This document shows positions 14,102-21,863 of a stretch of DNA of 41,691 nt, piece by piece. The stretch comes from Prevotella sp. Lineage in GTDB: Bacteria; Bacteroidota; Bacteroidia; Bacteroidales; Bacteroidaceae. The notes beneath the pieces are model-generated. The model did not search any database. It was given only the letters and a program-made list of their open reading frames with translations, and was not told where the DNA came from. Position 1 is the stretch's first letter. Each line of letters opens with the position of its first letter. The translations under genes were made by a program, and so were the position numbers. The stretch is taken from the NCBI GenBank assembly GCA_022511075.1, contig JAFLSE010000022.1, positions 1 through 41,691 of the forward strand, written 5' to 3'.

Positions 14102-14593
14102 TTTGTTTTGTTTTAAAGATTAATATGGATTTTTATAAATAATTATTTTTGCGACACTCGGCAAAAAGAAAGGTGTGAATCAACCTGTTGCTACTCCAAG
14201 GTATCGCCAAACACCTGTACCAATACAACAGCGAAGCCCACACCATTAAAGGCGTAAGCATTCGCTTTCCACTGTCGATTGGTACATTCAAAATTTGGCG
14301 ATTTGTGGAGTACCCCAAGTAGAAGCAAACACTTCCTCTTTATTCAAATGTCAATGTTAAACATCTATATCATATTTTGTCTTGTTTGGTTATACATCTT
14401 TATTTATTCTCTCATGTTCCGATTTATAATAATAGGAACGGGTGCAAAGTTACGAAAAAATAATGTAAACGTAGTTGTTTTATGCAATAAAGTTATGAAA
14501 AAAATAATTAGATGCCAGTTCGCAATATTGGAATGTATTATTCATAACCAATCAGCTTTGTTGGGCTGGTTAAGTTATATGGTTATTCCATAT
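14102..14593. other. Intergenic region upstream of the envelope operon, with a gene remnant
   Basis: On the plus strand, 14179-14322 is a 47-codon open stretch ending in TAG and preceded directly by TGA, with no start codon. Its predicted end is GTFKIWRFVEYPK. It looks like the 3' scrap of a lost gene of unknown family. A minus-strand frame across the same bases (14133-14318) is less convincing. The rest is A+T-rich and carries the operon promoter at 14443-14450. Confidence 0.35.
14443..14450 (-). promoter_or_regulatory. Likely promoter of the leftward envelope operon
   Basis: TAACTTTG on the minus strand (14450 to 14443) matches the -7 consensus and is followed by GC, as at most promoters here. 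No clear -33 TTTG is seen. The transcript would start near 14436 and have a long leader of ~335 bases before the first gene. Confidence 0.45.
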
Positions 14594-15460
14594 TCAAATG
14601 CAAGACAAAATAATAGAGAATGTTGTGTGATATCCACACTGGGGAACATTTTCCAGATTAAGGCTGCCTCCTTGTTGTATCATCATTCTGCGAGATAGGG
14701 ATAGACCGATGCCGTTGCCAGTACGCTTGGTAGTGAAGAAAGGTACAAAAATGCTGCTGATGGCTTCGGCAGGAATAGGAGCGCCGTCGTTGCTGACATA
14801 GAGGATAACTTGACCTTGATTATTGGATTCGGTGTTGATGCAGATACGCCTTGCTCCAGCCTCAACCGCATTATTCACAAGGTTGATGAGTATCTGGCGG
14901 AGCATATTGGGGTCGGCAGCGACTATGGTGTCGGCAGCGATAGAGCAATCCCAGTCTATTTCGGGATATAATAACGTTATGTCCTTGATATGGTCTGCCA
15001 GATATACACTATCCATAACGGGCGGTTGCAGCTGCGACAGTTTGCGGTATGAATCGACAAAGGCGTTAAGGTGGCGCGATGTGGTGTAAATGGCGCGTAT
15101 GCCGTCTTCAAGCGGCGTGCCTTTTACGTCACCCCTGTTGAGCAGCGACTGGCTGATGCTGGATATAGGAGCAGTGGCGTTCATAATTTCATGGGTGAGC
15201 ACACGGGTGAGCCGTTCCCATGACTCTACTTCATTTTGACTCACCTGCTGATGTATGGTGTCGCCCAGTTGGTTCAGTGTTTCTTGCATGGCACGTTCAC
15301 CGGGAAGCAATCCTTTGGTGGGCAGACGGAAGGTGAAGTCGTGGTTGCGTATTGCCTCTCGCATAAGATGGGAACGCAGTTTAAGCGAACGCTGGTGGCG
15401 CACTACAAGCACCACTGCCAATAATATGATAATGATAAAGGCAACAATCGCGTAGTCCAT
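14594..15460 (-). CDS. NtrY-like sensor histidine kinase
   Basis: This kinase partners the response regulator encoded just upstream. It has one membrane helix at residues ~3-20 and no sizeable periplasmic domain, so it senses within the membrane or cytoplasm. A linker leads to a phosphoacceptor region with His in LTRVLTHEIMNATAPI, an N box QILINLVNNAVEAG and a G box TGNGIGLSLSRRMM. The arrangement HEIMNxxxPI is typical of Bacteroidetes NtrY/NtrB-like kinases. At 288 aa it is short. It starts 22 bp after the regulator stop, in the same transcript. Its divergent neighbour is an efflux operon, which it probably controls. Confidence 0.82.
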   Translation of the reverse strand: MDYAIVAFIIIILLAVVLVVRHQRSLKLRSHLMREAIRNHDFTFRLPTKGLLPGERAMQETLNQLGDTIHQQVSQNEVESWERLTRVLTHEIMNATAPISSISQSLLNRGDVKGTPLEDGIRAIYTTSRHLNAFVDSYRKLSQLQPPVMDSVYLADHIKDITLLYPEIDWDCSIAADTIVAADPNMLRQILINLVNNAVEAGARRICINTESNNQGQVILYVSNDGAPIPAEAISSIFVPFFTTKRTGNGIGLSLSRRMMIQQGGSLNLENVPQCGYHTTFSIILSCI

Positions 15461-15482
15461 CTTCTTTATTGTTTTCTGGTGG

Positions 15483-16007
15483 TCAGGAAAGTCGTTTCAT
15501 CTTGTTGTACAGTGTCTGGCGCGTGATGCCAAGCAGTTCGGCAGCCTTCGAGAGATTGCCACGGCAGTGGTCTATGGTGCGTCGGATATGGCCGGCTTCC
15601 ACCTCGTCGAGCGTCACTATCTCGCGCTGCATGTCGAGCACGTTCTTCAGTTTGCTCACAAGCTCATCGTTGTCCCAAGGCTTTACGATAAAGTCGGCTG
15701 CCCCTGTCTTTAATCCTTTTACTGCAAGGTTTACATCGGCGTATGCCGTCAATAGCACCACGGGCACCTGCGGATGATGCTTGCGTATGGCACGCAACCA
15801 GAGCAGCCCTTCCTGCCCATTGTTCACGCCAGGTGCAAAGTTCATGTCGAGCAACACAATGTCCACCGCCTCCTGCGCCATATTTTTCATTATGTCGTCG
15901 GGGCGTTCCAACGCTACGATGCGTTCAAAGGTCGTTTCCAAGCAATAGCGCAGTGCCGTAAGCACCGAGGGATTGTCGTCTACGATAAGTATTGTACCGT
16001 ATTTCAT
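15483..16007 (-). CDS. Response regulator with Fis-type helix-turn-helix, no AAA+ domain
   Basis: From the preferred start MKYGTILIVDDN at 16007, the receiver domain covers residues ~1-120, with the Asp in DIVLLDMNFAPG, Thr in LLTAYAD and Lys in FIVKPWD. The last ~45 residues are a Fis/NtrC-type helix-turn-helix (HIRRTIDHCRGNLSKAAELLGITRQTLYNKMKRL). The sigma-54 AAA+ domain normally found between these parts in NtrC proteins is absent, as in RegA/PrrA regulators. A start 12 codons upstream is possible, but a -7 element TAACTTTG (16020-16013) sits between the two starts and favours 16007. That makes the mRNA nearly leaderless. Likely binding sites lie at 16030-16069. Confidence 0.85.
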   Translation of the reverse strand: MKYGTILIVDDNPSVLTALRYCLETTFERIVALERPDDIMKNMAQEAVDIVLLDMNFAPGVNNGQEGLLWLRAIRKHHPQVPVVLLTAYADVNLAVKGLKTGAADFIVKPWDNDELVSKLKNVLDMQREIVTLDEVEAGHIRRTIDHCRGNLSKAAELLGITRQTLYNKMKRLS

Positions 16008-16012
16008 GGCTG

Positions 16013-16020
16013 CAAAGTTA
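16013..16020 (-). promoter_or_regulatory. Promoter of the regulator/kinase pair
   Basis: TAACTTTG (minus strand, 16020-16013) is a -7 element only five bases before the ATG at 16007-16005. No -33 TTTG is present. The nearer operator centre (16038) lies where that box would be, so the regulator may control its own gene. Confidence 0.55.
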
Positions 16021-16029
16021 CGAATAATA

Positions 16030-16069
16030 TGTCTAATTCTCATACAATGTTGTGTCTAATTTTTAGACA
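16030..16069. promoter_or_regulatory. Palindromic operator pair between regulator and efflux operon
   Basis: TGTCTAA-TTT-TTAGACA (16053-16069) is a perfect 7-3-7 palindrome. A weaker copy, TGTCTAA-TTC-TCATACA (16030-16046), has its centre 23 bp away, about two helical turns. Two palindromic sites on one face suit a dimeric Fis-type regulator such as the one encoded next door. Confidence 0.65.
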
Positions 16070-16095
16070 TTCATCATTCAGAAAGATTAAAATGC

Positions 16096-16126
16096 TTGCA
16101 CGGATAATGGAAAGAACGTACCTTTG
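16096..16126 (+). promoter_or_regulatory. Promoter of the efflux operon
   Basis: TACCTTTG (16119-16126) is a perfect -7 element. A partial -33 (TTG, 16096-16098) lies 20 bp upstream. The operator centres fall about 71 and 94 bp before the expected start, places suited to activation. Confidence 0.6.
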
Positions 16127-16152
16127 CCACTGAAAATAACAAAACGCGAGAT

Positions 16153-17463
16153 ATGAGGAAAACATTGACTATAATCCTGACGACTGCCGCGATATCCGTC
16201 TTTGCACAGACGGAATGGACGGCACGGCAATGTATGCAATACGCCGTGGAGCACAACACGCAAGTGAGACAGGCTGCATTGGAGCTCGACAACTACGAGG
16301 CTTCACGGCAGGGTGCTGTAGGACAGTTTCTGCCGTGGGTAGATGCAGGTGTGGGCGTGCAATATAACTTCGGACGTGCCATAGACCCTGAGACCAACGG
16401 CTACACCGACGTAAGTACATTCTATAACGGCTATTCGGTGCAGGCATCGCTGGCGGTGTTCGACGGCTTCAGTCGCCTGCACGCACTGAAGGCTGCCAAG
16501 GCGAGTGTGCTGATGGGGCGCAATGCCCTGCGTGAACGGCAGGACCAGACGGCACTCACAACCTTGCAGGCATGGATAAACGTTGCCTACTACGAGGGAA
16601 CGGTGGCAATGGCAGAGGAGAAACAGCGAGAGACGGATATGCTGCTGCAACAGACTAAAGTGATGGTTGAAGTGGGACGTAAGAGTCAGGCTGACCTCGC
16701 GCAGATAGAGGCACAGCAGGCAGAGGCGGAATACGAACTGACACGACAGCAAAACCTGTTGGCATCTGCCATGCTGGAGCTGAAGAAAGAAATGCGTTAT
16801 CCGCTTGCCGACAGTCTTGCCGTAGTCAGCAGGGTTGCCGACACAGGGGCGGAAGAGCCTGATGTCGTCCATGCCTATGCAGAGGACAGCCACCCTGCCC
16901 TATTGCAAAGTTTCCACTCCATGCAGATGAGGCTTCACGAATGGCGGCAGGAGCAAGGCTCACTGTTTCCCACGCTCTCCATGAGTGCAGGCATGAGCAC
17001 CACTTACTACAAGACTTTGCACACAAAAACCGCCATTGACTTCAACGAGCAGATAAAGAACAACCTCGGCGAATATGTCTCGGCTACATTGAGCATTCCC
17101 ATATTCAGCCGCCTGCAAAAGTTGACGAGCATACGCCGTGCGAAGAACAACTACCGCATAGCCCAAGAGGCATACGAGGAGAAACGCCTTGAATTAGACA
17201 AACTTAACCGCGAGGCATGGCAGGACCTGAACGCCTACCGCAAGCAGACAGTGCAGATGAAGAAGAAGGTGGAGGCAGACAGCCTTGCCTACCAGCTGAC
17301 ACGCCGTCAATACGAGGAGGGGCTGTCTACCGCCATAGACCTGCACACCTCAGCCACGCTGCTGCTGCAGTCGAAAGCCACGCTGCTGCAATGCCGACTC
17401 ATGGCAATGCTGAAACAAGAATTAGTAAGATACTATAACGGAGAAACAATATGGACAGAGTAA
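16153..17463 (+). CDS. TolC-like outer-membrane efflux protein
   Basis: This is the outer-membrane channel of the efflux system. A signal peptide (MRKTLTIILTTAAISVFAQ) is followed by the family opening WTARQCMQYAVEHNTQVRQAALELDNYEASRQGAVGQFLPWV. It then has two long-helix halves with A/Q/E-rich heptads (for example VGRKSQADLAQIEAQQAEAEYELTRQQ) and the second repeat. At 436 aa it has the usual length. Its end overlaps the membrane-fusion gene by 13 bp, showing tight coupling. The substrate cannot be read from the sequence. Confidence 0.87.
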   Translation: MRKTLTIILTTAAISVFAQTEWTARQCMQYAVEHNTQVRQAALELDNYEASRQGAVGQFLPWVDAGVGVQYNFGRAIDPETNGYTDVSTFYNGYSVQASLAVFDGFSRLHALKAAKASVLMGRNALRERQDQTALTTLQAWINVAYYEGTVAMAEEKQRETDMLLQQTKVMVEVGRKSQADLAQIEAQQAEAEYELTRQQNLLASAMLELKKEMRYPLADSLAVVSRVADTGAEEPDVVHAYAEDSHPALLQSFHSMQMRLHEWRQEQGSLFPTLSMSAGMSTTYYKTLHTKTAIDFNEQIKNNLGEYVSATLSIPIFSRLQKLTSIRRAKNNYRIAQEAYEEKRLELDKLNREAWQDLNAYRKQTVQMKKKVEADSLAYQLTRRQYEEGLSTAIDLHTSATLLLQSKATLLQCRLMAMLKQELVRYYNGETIWTE

Positions 17464-18707
17464 TTGAGAAGAAAAAAGGGTTCCAGTGGCGCAAGCACGG
17501 AATCTATGCCGTAGGTGCAGTGCTGTTTGTACTGCTGGTGGCCTGGCTCGTATTTGGCAATCATGCCTCCACGCTGCGCATCAATGCCGACGACGTGACG
17601 CTGAGCAAGGTGGAACGCGCCGAGTTCAAAGACTATGTGCGCACCAACGGTCAGGTGATGCCCATTCAGGTGGTGCAGATTTCGCCCGAGGAAGGCGGCA
17701 TAGTGACAGAGAAGGTTGTCGAGGAGGGCAGCACCGTGAAGAAGGGCGACGTAATAGTGCGCCTGTCCAACTCTGCCCTCGACCTGCAAATCCTCAATGC
17801 CGAGGCGGAACTGGCAGAGAAGCAAAACCTGCTGCGAAATACCCAAGTTGCCATGCAGCAGGACAGGCTTAACAACCAGACAGAGCAGGCACAACTCGAA
17901 ATGGACACCCAGCGCAAGCAGCGCACCTATGAGCAAAATAAGCGACTATATGCCGAGAAACTAATCAGCAAGGAAGAATACCTGCAATCGCAGGAGGACT
18001 ATCTGCTGTCGCAGAAGAAACGTTCATTGGTGGGTCGCAGGCTACAGCAGGACAGCATCTACCGCACGGTGCAGATGGACCAGATGGAGGACAACCTCGA
18101 AAACATGCGCAAGAATGTGGTGCTTGTGCGTCAGCGCAAGGACAAGCTGGAGGTGTGCTCCGCCATAGACGGCGAGCTCGGACTGCTTGATGTTGAATTG
18201 GGGCAGAGCATTCAGGCTGGGCAGAAGATTGGACAGCTGAACGACCTCAGCGACTTCAAGGTGCAGGCTGAGATAGACGAGCACTATATAGACCGTGTGC
18301 GTCAGGGGCTCACCGCCACTTACAACCGAGGCGACAAGAAATATCAGTTGCAAGTGCGCAAGGTATATCCAGAGGTGCGCGCAGGCAAGTTCCGCTGCGA
18401 CTTCGTATTCCGTGGAGAGCGTCCAGAACAGATACGCAGCGGACAGACATACTATCTCGACCTTGAATTAGGGCAGCCAGAGCAGGCTGTCATCATTCCC
18501 CGTGGCACGTTCTTTCAGACCACGGGCGGACAATGGATTTTCGTGCTCGACAAGAGCGGAACGAAGGCATACCGCCGTAATATTCGCATCGGAAGGCAGA
18601 ATCCGCAGTACTATGAGGTGCTGGAGGGTTTAGAGCCGGGCGAGCGCGTTGTCACCAGCGGCTATGAGGCTTTCAAGGATAACGAGGTACTGGTGATTAG
18701 TGATTAG
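17451..18707 (+). CDS. Membrane-fusion (periplasmic adaptor) protein
   Basis: The adaptor bridges the inner-membrane permeases and the TolC-like channel. A basic N-terminus precedes one membrane helix (about residues 18-38, AVGAVLFVLLVAWLVFG). Next come the biotinyl-like half-motif (VVQISPEEGGIVTEKVVEEGSTVKKGDVIVRL), a long Gln/Glu-rich coiled-coil hairpin (~110-230), the second half-motif (GELGLLDVELGQSIQAGQKIGQL) and a beta-barrel with GLEPGERVVTSGYEAF near the end. Such order is typical of HlyD/MacA-type adaptors, and 418 aa is normal. The next gene starts 45 bp later. Confidence 0.88.
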   Translation: MDRVIEKKKGFQWRKHGIYAVGAVLFVLLVAWLVFGNHASTLRINADDVTLSKVERAEFKDYVRTNGQVMPIQVVQISPEEGGIVTEKVVEEGSTVKKGDVIVRLSNSALDLQILNAEAELAEKQNLLRNTQVAMQQDRLNNQTEQAQLEMDTQRKQRTYEQNKRLYAEKLISKEEYLQSQEDYLLSQKKRSLVGRRLQQDSIYRTVQMDQMEDNLENMRKNVVLVRQRKDKLEVCSAIDGELGLLDVELGQSIQAGQKIGQLNDLSDFKVQAEIDEHYIDRVRQGLTATYNRGDKKYQLQVRKVYPEVRAGKFRCDFVFRGERPEQIRSGQTYYLDLELGQPEQAVIIPRGTFFQTTGGQWIFVLDKSGTKAYRRNIRIGRQNPQYYEVLEGLEPGERVVTSGYEAFKDNEVLVISD

Positions 18708-18752
18708 TGTTCAGTTATTAGTGATTATGTATGTTAAAGAAGTAAAGTAACC

Positions 18753-21161
18753 ATGAATATCGTAAAAGGAATGATTTATATGGCGCGTCGGTTCAAGGCT
18801 GCCACTGCGCTGAATGTGATAGGACTGATTGTAGCATTTGCAGCCTTCTATCTCTTTGCAACACAGGTAGACTATATGCAAAGTTATAATTGTGGCATCG
18901 CCAACTACAAGCGCATCTATCGTGTGGAGTCGATGATGACTACCGATTCTAACTGGGGAACACACAGTTGTCGTCCAACCTTGGAATTAATTGCAAAGAT
19001 GCCACAAGTGGATGGCATGACACTTATTGCCAGCTACTCTGAGGAAATCGAACTGCATGTGGGCGAAACCGCGATAAAGGCAAATGGGGTATTATGCACT
19101 CACACTCCCTTTGGTGCCATGCAGCGAAAGTGTATCGACGGAGAATTGGAGTTCCAAGAGGGAATGGAGAAAACCTGTGTCATTATCCCTGCATCTTTGG
19201 CAAGGAAACTTTTTAGGCAGGAAAACGTTGCTGGTCGTTATGTATGGTCTGGTACGGATAGCCTCAAGATACATGGTGTCTATGAAGACTTTCCAGAGAA
19301 TTGCTCTATGAAAAACTATGCATATGTGGATATGGGAGAACAAGATATAGACAGTCCAAGCGAGTGGAGTTATCTGGGGTATATCCTGTTGCATGAGGGA
19401 ATAGACAGTGAGACAGTGTTCAAAGATTTTGCTGAACAGATGCGCAAGACACTTTACAAGCAAATGATGGAATCAGCAGGGCAGAATGGCTACGACTTGA
19501 ATGACGAAGAAAATAAAAACGAGTTCGACCGACAATTCAAAGAGGCTTTTGGTGATCTCAACTACCGTTTGAGACCAATTTCAGAAACATATTTCTCTGG
19601 TGTAGATGCTAATATGGATAAGGGCAATCCCTCTGTATTCCTTGTGCTTCGTTTGGCTTGCGTGCTGATATTATTGATTGCACTCATCAATTTTCTTAAC
19701 TTTATCCTTGCCGAAAGTCCGATGCGTATCAAGGGCATAAACACTCGCCGGGTGTTAGGCGAAAGCATAACAAGCCTACGCTTTGGCTTGGTGGCAGAGA
19801 GTGTACTTCTGTCACTGATAGCCTGCATCATTGCCCTCGGCTTGGTTTATGTCGTGACGCAAGAGCCGACGGAACTGTTGCAAGGCAGCCTTGCCTTGGG
19901 CGATCACCTGTGGTTAGTGGTGCTGACACTTGTATTTGCAGTCGTGATTGGTGTGGTGGCTGGCGTTTATCCTGCTTGGTTTGCCACGAGTTTTGCTCCT
20001 GCATTAGCATTGAAAGGCTCTTTCGGATTAACGCCAAAAGGCAAACAACTGCGCACGGTGTTAGTTGGACTGCAACTGTTTATCTCGCTGCTCCTGACGA
20101 GCTACATCAGCATTCTATATTTGCAGAGCCACTATATCTACAACAGTGACTATGGTTACGACAAGGACGAACTGCTCTATGCTTATTTGCCCAAAGAACT
20201 GAAGGAGAAGAGAGACGCATTGCGTACCGAATTGATGCAGTTGCCTGGCGTGGATGATGTCAGTTACTCTCGCTTTGTATTAGGTAGCAATGACACTTAT
20301 ATGAATTGGGGGCGTGTCAGTGATAATCATGTGGTATCATTCTTCTGCATGCCTGTCGACTGGCACTATTTCAACACTTTTGGCATCAAGGTGGTGGAGG
20401 GTCGTGATTTCAACGAACACGACGGCGATGTGATGATTATCAACGAGGCAGCCCGTAAGCAATGGGATTGGGTTGAGATTGACAAACCATATATCAAAGA
20501 TAGCGAGCCTGTCGTCGGAGTATGTGAAAATATCCGCTTCGGCTCAACCCGTGTCGACCGCACAGCTAAACCACTTGCCTTTATCATCTTTGGCGAGAGT
20601 AAAAAAGATTGGGGCGACCAGTTAGGAGTAGTAAACATTCGTGTAGGTGCAAATATAGATAAAGTGCAAATGCGCCAGCGCATCAACGACCTGCTGCAAA
20701 AAATGAGTAACTCCACGGAAGTGGAAGCAAAGTTTCTCGACCAGCAGATGGAACAGCTCTATCGAGATGAGTTCCGTTTTATGAAGCAAGTACTATGGTT
20801 TGCTGCCGTGTGCCTCGTCATCACGCTGATTGGCGTATTCTGCCTTACGATGTTCGAGACGGAGTATCGCCGCAAGGAGATTGGAATACGCAAGGTGATG
20901 GGTTCATCGACGCAGGAGATACTGCTCATGTTCTGTCGACACTATGCGTTGCTGCTGCTCATCAGCTTCGTGGTGGCAACACCAGTGGCATACTACGTAG
21001 GCAGTCAGTGGCTGCAGGGCTTTGCAGAGCGCACGCCGATATATTGGTGGCTTTTCCCACTCGCTCTGCTCATAGTAGGCACGATAACGATGATTACCGT
21101 GGTTGCCCAGTGCTGGCGCACGGCAAATGAAAATCCTGTGAATAGCATAAAGAATGAATAA
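18753..21161 (+). CDS. MacB/FtsX-type ABC permease, first of two
   Basis: This 802-aa protein has an N-terminal membrane helix (about 20-40), a large periplasmic MacB_PCD-type domain, and FtsX helices in the middle (about 293-440, with LACVLILLIALINFLNFIL and FVAGVYPAWFATSF-like motifs). A second periplasmic domain and a final FtsX block follow (QVLWFAAVCLVITLIGVFCLTMFETEYRRKEIGIRKVMG, then to NPVNSIKNE). So the usual FtsX module is present twice in one chain. No ATPase domain is included; that is the next gene. It couples ATP use to movement of substrate through the adaptor and TolC-like channel. Confidence 0.85.
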   Translation: MNIVKGMIYMARRFKAATALNVIGLIVAFAAFYLFATQVDYMQSYNCGIANYKRIYRVESMMTTDSNWGTHSCRPTLELIAKMPQVDGMTLIASYSEEIELHVGETAIKANGVLCTHTPFGAMQRKCIDGELEFQEGMEKTCVIIPASLARKLFRQENVAGRYVWSGTDSLKIHGVYEDFPENCSMKNYAYVDMGEQDIDSPSEWSYLGYILLHEGIDSETVFKDFAEQMRKTLYKQMMESAGQNGYDLNDEENKNEFDRQFKEAFGDLNYRLRPISETYFSGVDANMDKGNPSVFLVLRLACVLILLIALINFLNFILAESPMRIKGINTRRVLGESITSLRFGLVAESVLLSLIACIIALGLVYVVTQEPTELLQGSLALGDHLWLVVLTLVFAVVIGVVAGVYPAWFATSFAPALALKGSFGLTPKGKQLRTVLVGLQLFISLLLTSYISILYLQSHYIYNSDYGYDKDELLYAYLPKELKEKRDALRTELMQLPGVDDVSYSRFVLGSNDTYMNWGRVSDNHVVSFFCMPVDWHYFNTFGIKVVEGRDFNEHDGDVMIINEAARKQWDWVEIDKPYIKDSEPVVGVCENIRFGSTRVDRTAKPLAFIIFGESKKDWGDQLGVVNIRVGANIDKVQMRQRINDLLQKMSNSTEVEAKFLDQQMEQLYRDEFRFMKQVLWFAAVCLVITLIGVFCLTMFETEYRRKEIGIRKVMGSSTQEILLMFCRHYALLLLISFVVATPVAYYVGSQWLQGFAERTPIYWWLFPLALLIVGTITMITVVAQCWRTANENPVNSIKNE

Positions 21162-21182
21162 CAAAATAAAAAAAATAATATT

Positions 21183-21863
21183 ATGATTAAGATTGAGAAT
21201 TTGCAAAAGGTGTTTCGCACGGAAGAGGTGGAAACCGTAGCCCTTGGTGGCGTATCGTTTGAAGTGAAGAAAGGTGAGTTCGTAGCCATCATGGGACCTT
21301 CGGGCTGCGGCAAGTCGACACTGCTCAATATCTTGGGCCTGCTCGACAACCCCACCAGCGGACAATATCTGCTCGACGGGCAGGAAGTAGGCTCGCTCAA
21401 GGAGAGCCAGCGCACCAAGGTGCGCAAGGGGCAAATAGGCTTTGTGTTCCAGAGCTTCAACCTTATTGACGAACTGAACGTGGAGCAGAACGTAGAGCTG
21501 CCTCTGAAATACTTGGGCATTCCCAAAAAGGAGCGACAGGAGCGTGTAGAGGAAATCCTGCGCCGTATGGCAATCTCGCACCGTGCCCGCCACTATCCGC
21601 AGCAGTTGTCGGGCGGACAGCAGCAGCGTGTTGCAATAGCCCGTGCCGTCGTCTGCAATCCGAAGCTCATATTGGCGGACGAGCCTACGGGTAACCTTGA
21701 CTCGAAAAACGGACAGGAGGTAATGGGGTTGCTGTCACAGTTGCATGCCGAAGGTACTACCATTGTAATGGTGACGCACTCGCAGCGCGATGCCGGCTCT
21801 GCCACCCGTGTCATCAACATGCTCGACGGTATGATTGTGGATAAGGAAAACTTTGTATTATGA
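21183..21863 (+). CDS. ABC transporter ATPase (LolD/MacB class)
   Basis: This is the energising subunit for the flanking permeases. All nucleotide-binding motifs are intact: Walker A GPSGCGKST (about residue 38), Q loop FVFQSFN, signature LSGGQQQRVAIARA, Walker B LILADEPTGNLD and the switch His in MVTHSQ. At 226 aa it is a stand-alone domain, as in LolD, MacB-like and FtsE systems. Its stop codon shares four bases (ATGA) with the start of the second permease, so the two are translationally coupled. Only one ATPase serves two different permeases, presumably as a homodimer. Confidence 0.92.
   Translation: MIKIENLQKVFRTEEVETVALGGVSFEVKKGEFVAIMGPSGCGKSTLLNILGLLDNPTSGQYLLDGQEVGSLKESQRTKVRKGQIGFVFQSFNLIDELNVEQNVELPLKYLGIPKKERQERVEEILRRMAISHRARHYPQQLSGGQQQRVAIARAVVCNPKLILADEPTGNLDSKNGQEVMGLLSQLHAEGTTIVMVTHSQRDAGSATRVINMLDGMIVDKENFVL

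Noticed and set aside
14133..14318. Minus-strand 61-codon frame upstream of the SH3-like gene
   Set aside because: No signal, promoter spacing or motif; the plus-strand frame over the same bases looks more coding-like.
14535..14580. Imperfect inverted repeat after the NtrY-like kinase as a terminator
   Set aside because: The stem has a four-base bulge and lacks a T-run on the minus strand.
18703..18728. AGTGATTAGTGTTCAGT-type run between the membrane-fusion and permease genes, similar to 37160-37180
   Set aside because: Low-complexity TTAG/TGATTA strings are common in such gaps; two loose copies do not define a repeat family.
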